From JACKFB01 sp041389525 (GTDB lineage: Bacteria; Myxococcota_A; UBA9042; PHBI01; JACKFB01), in assembly GCA_041389525.1 (NCBI GenBank), contig JAWKRR010000052.1:1-52069 (forward strand): a DNA stretch of 52,069 nucleotides, written 5' to 3'. Positions 45,579 through 52,069 of this stretch are shown piece after piece. Every line of letters begins with the position of its first letter. Position 1 is the first letter of the stretch. The notes beneath the pieces are model-generated. The model was not told the origin of the DNA, did no database searches, and was given only the letters and a program-made list of their open reading frames with translations. A program made the translations under genes and the position numbers.

Positions 45579-46900
45579 GCCCTCGAATCGTCAGGAACGC
45601 GCTCGGTGTTTTGGCGCTCGCGCTGTGCTGCGTGACCGCGTGCAAGACGCGCGAGCTGGGCTCGCCGCACCCCGGTGACGCCTTCAGCTACCCGGTCGCC
45701 GTGGCCGCAGACCCGGGCGGGCGCCTCATCTGGGTGACCAGCGGCAACTTCGACCTCGCGTGGCGGGGCGGCGCGGTCTTGGCCATGGACGTCGTGACCC
45801 ACGACTTCGTGGTCGACGCGAAGGGCAACCCGGTCGGCTTTCAAGTCGGCGGTTTCCCAGGCCCCTTCGTCATCCAGCCGCGCGCCAACAACCCGTCGAT
45901 TCGCGACGGCTACATCCTCAGCCGGCAGGAAAACGCGCTCTACCACGTGACCCTGTCGGGCGACCCCAACGCGCCCGAGATCGCGTGTGAGGGTGGCGTC
46001 CGGATGAAGACCGGCATGCTCGATTGCCCCGGCACCGAGGACATGGACCCGCTGCGCCTGGAGGACCCGGACAACGACGGCAAGTACCGCACCATCCGGC
46101 TTGGCGAAGACCCCTACTCGGTGATGCTGCACCCGGCGGCCGCGGGCCAGAGCGACGACCTGCTGCTGACCAGCGCGTTCATCGACGGCACCGCGGCGAT
46201 CTTCACGGTCAACGACGGCGCGCCCGAGCTCGTCGACTCCACGCGGCTGTCGACGGGCCTCTACGCCTTCGCGGAGAACCCCAAGACGCGGCGCATCTAC
46301 GCCACGTCGAAGAGCTCGACCGCCATCGAGGTCCTCGAGGTGCGCGCGCCCGACCCGGACGCCGAGCCCGTCCTCGACTCCGACGGCAACGTCCAAGACC
46401 CGCACCCCGAGCTGATTCGCCAGCGCAGCATCTCGGTCCCGACCGCGCTGCTCGGCGACACGGGCCGCGGCCTCGCCTTTTCCGCTGATGGCAACACGCT
46501 ATTTGTCGCGTACCGGTCGCCCTCGTCGGTCGTGATGATCGACGTCTCCATCGGGCCTGACGGGGTCCCCCTCGACCGCGTCATCGCCAAGATCCCCGTG
46601 GGATTTCGGCCCAGCGCCATCGCCGTCGTGCCCGCCATCCCCGGCAACCCCGAGGCGACCGAGCTGGTCTACGTGACGTGTCAGGGTGCTGACCGCATCG
46701 ACGTCATCGACCCCGCGGTGGCGCAGGTGGTCGGTCACGTCCGCACCGGACAGGACCCGTTCGGACTCGCCTTCATCGACGCGCCCGATCTCGGGCTGCG
46801 GCGTCTCTACGTGGCGAACTTCCTGGCCGAGACCATCGGCGTCATCGAGCTTGACCCCGCCTCGCCCTTTTATCACGTCGAAGTGGCGGAGCTCCGATGA
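45575..46900 (+). CDS. YVTN/YncE-type beta-propeller lipoprotein
   Basis: This 441-residue lipoprotein has its GTG overlapping the ppdK stop by 4 nt and C23 in the lipobox VTAC. Repeats of YVTN type are seen: GRLIWVTSGNFDL, IYATSKSSTAIEVLEV, GRGLAFSADGNTLFVAYRSPSSVVMIDV, VYVTCQGADRIDVIDP, LYVANFLAETIGVIELD. These fit a seven-bladed propeller exported to the cell surface or periplasm. The coupling to a central carbon enzyme gene is unexpected; translation re-initiation, rather than a shared pathway, may explain it. Confidence 0.85.
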
Positions 46901-49900
46901 CCTACCGTGTTTACTTCGGCGCGCTCGCGGCCGCGCTGGGCCTCAGCGCAGCCGCGTGCGGTGGCAGCCCGAACGGCCCGACCGGCGCCTTCGAGTCCCC
47001 CATCGACTTCAGCTACGCCTGCGAAGGCACCGAGGCGAACACCGGCCACACCGTGCCGCCGCTGGAGCCCGACGAGCAGCCACGCTCGCTGGGTGACGCG
47101 TTCGTCTGCAGCGCCGACCAGAGCAGCGGCTACGACGCGCGCCTCTACGGGCTGGTGCTGAACTCGAAGCCCGCCGGCGTCCACATCATCCAGCTCAACC
47201 CCACCGCCCGCAGCGGCCGCGCCGTGCTCGACGCGAACCCGGTGATCCCCGGCTACACCTCGATCCCGGTGGCCGAGGGGCCTGTGCGCATCCTGAGGTC
47301 CAGCAATTACGAGGCCTTCTGGGTGTTGTCGGCGGGCAAGCCCACCGTGACGCCCGTGGTGATTCAGGGCTACGACGACACGCTGCGCTCGGTGCGCGTG
47401 GCTCGCGACCCCGCGCCCTGGGCGCTCCCTGGGGCGCCGGCGGACGGCATCATCGTGGCGGGACCGGACCCCGGCGTGGACACCCTGGTCGTGACCTCGG
47501 CGCGGGAGCCCGTGCTGTGGACCATGCAGGTGAGCCGCACCATGACGCAGGCGCCGGCGATCTCGCGGGTGGTGCTGCCGTGGCGCGTCTCGTCGATTCA
47601 GGCGCTGGGCGACGACTTCCTGGTCACCTGGGTCGGTCGACCGGTGGTCAGCCGAATCAAGCTCGACGGGACCGTGATTTACGAGGCGGGCATTCGGCCG
47701 GAGTGCAGCGACACGCTGGACAATGACGGCGACGGGCTGACCGACGCGGCGGACGCTGACTGCTACGGCGAGGGCGACACCACCGAGTCCGGCGGCGTCA
47801 CCGCGCGGCCGGCTGGGGCGGCGCCGGCGGCCACCAACGGCGCCGTCGCGTACTGCGCGGACGGGCTGGACAACGACGGCGACGGGCTGACCGACGCCGA
47901 GGACCCCGCCTGCACGGACAACGACGCCGGCGAGGCGTTGCCGCAGTGCGCGGACGGCCTGGACAACGACGGCGACGGCCTGGTCGATGGCGCCGACGAG
48001 AGCTGCTACGGCGACACGGACCTCTACGAGAGCGAGATGGGCCCCTTCGGTCCGTACGGCGCGGCGTTGGTCGACGCGGGCGCCGCCGGACGCTTCGTCT
48101 ACGTGACCGACCCCCAGCGCGGGCGGGTCGCGGTCTTCGAGGTCACCGACACCGCGTTCACGCGCATCAACGTGACCAAGCCCCAGGGCGAGGTCGAGCG
48201 CATCAGCTACGCCGACTACGACGACCTGCCCAGCGGGAGCGCCGTGGTCGGGACCTCCAACGTCATCACGCATTTCGGCGCCCGCGCCCCCGGCCTGCCC
48301 GGCCCGGAGGCCGCTGGCGAGCAAGACATCGTGCTGCCCGCTCCCGTGACGGCGATCCCGACCGCCGGCCGCCTGCGCGGCGAGTGGTGGGAGCGCCTCG
48401 TCAAGACCCCCGACGGCTTGGCCCTGGGGCAGAGCCGCGACCGGGTCTGGCTGCCGCAGGTCTGCGACTCCGACGTCGACTGCACCGCCGCCTACGAGGA
48501 CATCTGCGCCGCGGACCCGAAGAGCCTCGAGCGCTGCGAGCTGCTCTCGGCGCCCAGCAGCGGCCAGTCATGCACCCGCCCGCCGAACGACGACGAGAAC
48601 TGGTACGTCTTCCTGCCCCGCCTCGACGGCACGATTCAGCTCATCGAGGCGGTCCGCGCCGGCCAGCCCCTGCACCGGCTCGCCCAGCAGACCAACGAGC
48701 CGCGGCGGCGCACGGTGGACCTGACGCGGCCCGCGCTGTCGATTCGCGGCGAGCGCATCGCCTTCGGCAGTCGAGTGCCGGAGGGCTACGCGTTCCTGGG
48801 CCCCTTCGCCGAGGAGAAGTACGCGCAGACCGAGCGCGAATTGCAGATCGCGCCTCAGCTATTTCGCCGCTTCGGCATCACGCCGCCGGGGATCGTGACG
48901 CCCACCGATGAGTGCACCTCGTTCGCCGCGTCCGTGGAGCTCGAGACGGCGCCCACCGAGGGCTGGACAGTGACCTACGAGGGCGTCATCCCCGGGACCG
49001 ACAGCGCGCTGGGCCACCTGGCGACGGGCGCGAGCGCGACCGAGGGGACGTTCACCGACGCAAACGCGCGCTTCGGCGAGTTCGGTGTGCGGGCGGGCGA
49101 TTGGCTGACGATCGAGCTGTCACCGCTGTCGCTGACCGAGGCGCGGCGCGCGGCGCTGACGGCGAACGGGCTCGAGCCGAAGCCGACCGGCGATGTGCGC
49201 TCGGTGACCCTCGAGTGTCCGACCTTCCCGGCGAAGGTGACGTTGGTGGAGTTCCCCATCACCGCGGTCGTGGACGCGACGACGCTGACCCTGGACCTCG
49301 GCGCGGGGCGTCTTCGTCCGGTCGCGCTTGAGCTGGACGAGGAGGCGGTCAAGCCGACAGAGCTGGCGTTGGCCGACTGCCGTGCGAGCCGCGAGACCCT
49401 GCGCGACACGCTGACGACGCCCGAGTCCGAGAAGCTGGTGAGCGTCGCGACCGCGTGGCCGGGCTTCGCGCTGTCGGAGCTGCCGGACCGATTGCTCTAC
49501 TCGGTGCGCGGAAACGCCGCCTGGATCGTCGTGGGGGATCGCTCGGGCTTCCTCGTGGACGCGGGCCGCGTGCCGACCTCGACCATCGAGAAAGCAGTCG
49601 GCGACGCGGCAAACCCGACGATTCAGCGCACCTACTCGGCCTGCCCGCCCGCCCTCGACGAGATCGGGCTGGACGCGTACAGGGACTTCCTCGCCGGGGA
49701 CGAGCCGCACTTGGAGAACCCCAGCTTCGGGCTGGACGTCTTCCCGGGCTGCCGCACGGTGGTCAGCGGCGACACGACCGCCGTCGAGCTGGTGGCGCCG
49801 CAACGGGACACCCAGTGGACCTTCAGCGTGCTGGGGCCGCACATCCCGCGGACCATCGCCGGCGGCAACATCGGCGTCCGCGCTCCCTTCTTGGACCTGT

Positions 49901-50001
49901 GGCGCTGGCTGGTCGAGCTGGATCCGGTCAACGGCCGCGTCCGCCTCATCGAAGTGCGCGCCGGTGACGGCCAGACGCTGGTGCAGGGCATCTTCGAGTA
50001 G
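46897..50001 (+). CDS. Large MopE-like lipoprotein
   Basis: This 1034-residue lipoprotein overlaps the preceding gene by 4 nt (ATGA) and has C21 in LSAAAC. Three MopE-type motifs occur at about residues 268-288, 320-340 and 350-370 (CSDTLDNDGDGLTDAADADC, CADGLDNDGDGLTDAEDPAC, CADGLDNDGDGLVDGADESC). They probably bind Ca2+ or other metal in acidic loops. The N-terminal 260 residues (GLVLNSKPAGVHIIQLNP, VARDPAPWALPGAP) and the middle part (FVYVTDPQRGRVAVFEV) resemble the neighbouring propeller. The C-terminal 600 residues are beta-rich and unrecognised. Function unknown; I infer surface location and partnership with the YVTN lipoprotein. Confidence 0.72.
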   Translation: MTYRVYFGALAAALGLSAAACGGSPNGPTGAFESPIDFSYACEGTEANTGHTVPPLEPDEQPRSLGDAFVCSADQSSGYDARLYGLVLNSKPAGVHIIQLNPTARSGRAVLDANPVIPGYTSIPVAEGPVRILRSSNYEAFWVLSAGKPTVTPVVIQGYDDTLRSVRVARDPAPWALPGAPADGIIVAGPDPGVDTLVVTSAREPVLWTMQVSRTMTQAPAISRVVLPWRVSSIQALGDDFLVTWVGRPVVSRIKLDGTVIYEAGIRPECSDTLDNDGDGLTDAADADCYGEGDTTESGGVTARPAGAAPAATNGAVAYCADGLDNDGDGLTDAEDPACTDNDAGEALPQCADGLDNDGDGLVDGADESCYGDTDLYESEMGPFGPYGAALVDAGAAGRFVYVTDPQRGRVAVFEVTDTAFTRINVTKPQGEVERISYADYDDLPSGSAVVGTSNVITHFGARAPGLPGPEAAGEQDIVLPAPVTAIPTAGRLRGEWWERLVKTPDGLALGQSRDRVWLPQVCDSDVDCTAAYEDICAADPKSLERCELLSAPSSGQSCTRPPNDDENWYVFLPRLDGTIQLIEAVRAGQPLHRLAQQTNEPRRRTVDLTRPALSIRGERIAFGSRVPEGYAFLGPFAEEKYAQTERELQIAPQLFRRFGITPPGIVTPTDECTSFAASVELETAPTEGWTVTYEGVIPGTDSALGHLATGASATEGTFTDANARFGEFGVRAGDWLTIELSPLSLTEARRAALTANGLEPKPTGDVRSVTLECPTFPAKVTLVEFPITAVVDATTLTLDLGAGRLRPVALELDEEAVKPTELALADCRASRETLRDTLTTPESEKLVSVATAWPGFALSELPDRLLYSVRGNAAWIVVGDRSGFLVDAGRVPTSTIEKAVGDAANPTIQRTYSACPPALDEIGLDAYRDFLAGDEPHLENPSFGLDVFPGCRTVVSGDTTAVELVAPQRDTQWTFSVLGPHIPRTIAGGNIGVRAPFLDLWRWLVELDPVNGRVRLIEVRAGDGQTLVQGIFE

Positions 50002-50030
50002 TCGCGGCCGCGGCTCACTCGCCAATCATC

Positions 50031-50067
50031 GGCGCGGCACCGGGGACCGGGGCTTGTGCCGGGCGCC
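50031..50067 (+). terminator. Hairpin after the MopE-like gene
   Basis: GGCGC, GGCAC and GTGCC, GGGCGCC pair as two 5-bp stems with a 2-nt bulge, about 30 nt after the stop at 50001. The tail has no T-run, so termination would be weak or Rho-dependent. It partly overlaps the next gene's promoter. Confidence 0.35.
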
Positions 50068-50083
50068 CTGTGGGGACTAGAAC
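50054..50083 (+). promoter_or_regulatory. Candidate promoter
   Basis: TTGTGC and TAGAAC are separated by 18 nt and lie 25 nt before the ATG at 50109. The start has GGAGG 5 nt upstream. Confidence 0.4.
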
Positions 50084-50108
50084 CCGCGGGCGACTCTTGG
50101 AGGCTGTC

Positions 50109-52069
50109 ATGATCGTTCGGTTCCGCCCTATCGCCATCGCCCTGCTCTTCGTGGTCGGCCTGTCCGCATGCCGCGCTGACGACGACGGGTCCGCGAGCTT
50201 CGACGCCATCAAGGAGACGGTCGGCGTCAACGATCTGGGCGGCGGGGATCTCGGGCCGGGCCTCGACGTGACGCTGCCCGACGGGATCTTGCCCGACGGG
50301 GTTTTGCCCGATGGGATCTTGCCCGATGGCGTGCTGCCGGATGGCGTACTGCCCGACGGCGTCAGCCCGGACGTGGTCGCCCCGGCCAATTCGGTCAAGG
50401 CGCTCCAGCTCGCGTCGGAAGCGCTGGGCTGCGACCCCAACGGCTTCACCAACGTCTTGGCCACCGCCAGCGTCAAGGGCGCCATCGTCACCAGCGGCAA
50501 GTTCGACGCGTTCACGTCGACGACCGGCGGGACCAGCCTCGACGGCTACTACATCGCCGACCAAGACGGCGGTCAGTGGTCGGGCATCAACCTCGTCGTC
50601 GACCGCAAGGAGGGGACGAACCTCCAGCCCGGCGACGTGGTCGACGTGACCGGCGAGCTGACCGATCGCTTCTGCAACACGCAGTTCAAGTCGAAGAGCC
50701 TGCAGGTCGTCGGGACGCTGGCCGCACCCGAGCCGGTGGACGTCGCGAGCGCGCCGGCGAATTGGGAGCCCTACGAGGGGATGTTGGTGCGCGTGTCGGG
50801 CGTGAAGGTCACTGAGTCCTTGTCGGGCGGGCGCTACACGCTTGAGGGCGGCTTGGTCGTCGACCACGAGTTCGACTTCTTCCTGTCGATGGAGGTCGGA
50901 AAGACCTACGACGTGGTCGGGCAGATCAACTTTCCGTTCAACCAGTACCGCATCCAGCCGCGCACAGCCGACGACGTCGCCAAGGTGACGGTGGTCACGC
51001 CGGACGCGGATGGCGGGCCGATCGGCGACGCTCCCGACGGCGGCTCGGACGGCGGCGACGTCTCGGTGCCCGGACTCACCGCCATCTCGACGCTGCAGGC
51101 CGGCTCGCTGAGCGCGAACTGCAAGGCCGCGGACGGCGACTTCCAGAACGGCGCGTCGAACCTCAGCGTCGCCGGCGTGATCATGACGACGAGCTGGTCG
51201 GCGTCGGCGTCGCGCGTCGCCTACGGGCTCAGCGATGGGACCAGCAACCCGCAGTCGGGCATCGTCCTCACGCTGCTGAAGTCGACCAACCCGCAGTGGA
51301 AGGTCGGGGACACGGTCCTGGTGAAGGGCGGCCACCTCGAGTTCTTCTGCGAGAGCCAGCTCACCGGCGACAGCGCCGCGACCTCGGGGGTCGGCATCCC
51401 CATGCCCGTGGCGCCCAAGCTGGATGGCCTCGGCTCCAACCCCGAGCAGTGGGAGGGCGTCGTGGTCGAGCTGACGAACGTCACCGTGGCGTCGAACAGC
51501 GACTTCACGAAGTTCGGCGAGTTCACCATCGGCGGCGGCGTCATCGTCGACTCGGTCATCATGGGCAAGACCGCCATCACGCAGCCCGCGGTTGGCAAGA
51601 AGTGGGCCTCGGTGCGCGGCCTGGTCCGTTGGTCCTTCGGGAAGTGGCACCTCTCGCCCATCACGGCGGGCGACTTCGTGGTCGACGCGGGCCCGGTGGA
51701 CCCGGCGCCTGATGCCGACGCTGGCGGCGACCCCGGTCCGGACGCCGACGCGGCGGCCGAGGTCGATGGGTCGGACGCCGAGGTCGGCCCGCTCCCCGAC
51801 GCCGACGCCGACGCCACGGACGCCGACGCCGGCCCCGAGGTGACGTCGATCTTCTCGATTCAGTCGAGCCTGGAGAGCATCACCTGCGTCGACTCCTCGA
51901 TCCAGACCATCAACAGCGGGATCACCGTCGAGGGCGTGGTGACGGTCGCGCGCTACGAGTCGTCGCCCACGGTCTGGGGCTACGTCATCTCCGACGCGCC
52001 TGGGGCTGGCTCCAGCATCATCTTGGCCGTCACCAAGGCGAGCGGGCTTGACGCGAACTGGGCGGTGGG
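50109..52069 (+). CDS. OB-like-repeat lipoprotein, 3' end outside window
   Basis: The frame is open to the last base, so only 653 residues are seen. It is a lipoprotein with C21 in GLSAC, an Asp/Gly stalk, and six pentapeptides LPDG[IV] (residues about 56-85). Three related units follow, near residues 95-220, 315-440 and 580 to the end. Each starts I/L-x2-LQ-x2-S, has a single Cys, a V-x-G-x-V strand, and a GYYIAD- or YVISDA-like strand (for example VDVTGELTDRFCNTQF and VLVKGGHLEFFCESQL). The pattern resembles OB-fold or DUF5689-like surface repeats. An Asp/Ala/Pro linker (residues about 535-577) separates the second and third. The function is unknown. Confidence 0.7.
   Translation, partial: MIVRFRPIAIALLFVVGLSACRADDDGSASFDAIKETVGVNDLGGGDLGPGLDVTLPDGILPDGVLPDGILPDGVLPDGVLPDGVSPDVVAPANSVKALQLASEALGCDPNGFTNVLATASVKGAIVTSGKFDAFTSTTGGTSLDGYYIADQDGGQWSGINLVVDRKEGTNLQPGDVVDVTGELTDRFCNTQFKSKSLQVVGTLAAPEPVDVASAPANWEPYEGMLVRVSGVKVTESLSGGRYTLEGGLVVDHEFDFFLSMEVGKTYDVVGQINFPFNQYRIQPRTADDVAKVTVVTPDADGGPIGDAPDGGSDGGDVSVPGLTAISTLQAGSLSANCKAADGDFQNGASNLSVAGVIMTTSWSASASRVAYGLSDGTSNPQSGIVLTLLKSTNPQWKVGDTVLVKGGHLEFFCESQLTGDSAATSGVGIPMPVAPKLDGLGSNPEQWEGVVVELTNVTVASNSDFTKFGEFTIGGGVIVDSVIMGKTAITQPAVGKKWASVRGLVRWSFGKWHLSPITAGDFVVDAGPVDPAPDADAGGDPGPDADAAAEVDGSDAEVGPLPDADADATDADAGPEVTSIFSIQSSLESITCVDSSIQTINSGITVEGVVTVARYESSPTVWGYVISDAPGAGSSIILAVTKASGLDANWAV
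50274..50363 (+). repeat. Six 15-bp repeats encoding LPDG[IV]
   Basis: Six tandem 15-bp units (for example ctgcccgacgggatc) encode LPDGI/LPDGV. The units differ by synonymous and I/V changes, so they are old. They form a spacer after the lipid anchor. Confidence 0.85.

Overview
The window is very GC-rich DNA with third codon positions almost all G or C. It is dense in genes, many of which overlap by 4 nt (ATGA/GTGA). Bacterial housekeeping genes sit between large secreted lipoproteins built from Asp-rich stalks, small Cys-rich repeats, IPT/TIG domains and MopE-type CxDGxDNDGDG motifs. This mix is typical of Myxococcota and related former deltaproteobacteria (for example Polyangia or Bradymonadia). 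That placement is inferred from style and gene content; there is no rRNA gene. I see no transposase, integrase, phage structural gene or CRISPR array, so this looks like chromosome backbone.

Layout. 1-3411: 3' part of pheT, then an overlapping glycosyltransferase and SAM methyltransferase. 3457-8109: a DUF2339 membrane protein facing a CYTH-domain protein and a multi-membrane GT39-like protein. 8160-8849: a promoter and what looks like a decayed lipoprotein gene. 8946-13455: RNase E/G with a long disordered tail, then serS. 13462-18060, minus strand: an information-processing block of recR, ybaB and dnaX, then SRP RNA, tRNA-Ser(GGA), tRNA-Ser(CGA), tadA, tRNA-Arg(ACG), tRNA-Ser(GCT) and tRNA-Ser(TGA). 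All four serine isoacceptors lie within 1.3 kb, serS is about 3.4 kb away, and TadA lies next to the gene of its expected substrate. 18159-22539, minus: an overlapping three-gene operon encoding a Tat-signal protein, a VWA protein with a Lys-rich tail, and an amidase fused to a degenerate LytM/M23-like domain. 22613-25720: a lipoprotein, then a TetR-ALDH pair. 25881-32787: a large IPT/TIG lipoprotein, a secreted repeat protein and a small lipoprotein. 32904-39522: a GNAT acetyltransferase, two Cys-rich lipoproteins, a TPR protein, a small membrane protein and YceI. 39837-45578: glyQ-glyS and pyruvate phosphate dikinase. 45575-52069: a YVTN propeller lipoprotein, a MopE-like lipoprotein, and an OB-like-repeat lipoprotein cut by the window end.

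The translation theme is strong: PheRS, SerRS, GlyRS, TadA, five tRNAs and SRP RNA. The second theme is an unusually large investment in surface lipoproteins, whose functions cannot be read from sequence alone.

The most unusual non-coding signals are: an A/B/C mutually exclusive hairpin set ending in an intrinsic terminator (37995-38061); a 13-bp inverted repeat ending 3 nt before the GNAT start (32832-32900); a palindrome filling the yceI promoter spacer (39574-39593); and several promoters whose -10 boxes lie 6-10 nt upstream of the start codon, suggesting leaderless mRNAs. The strongest candidates for undescribed biology are the amidase/degenerate-LytM operon and the 37995-38061 RNA switch. 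Both are inferences.
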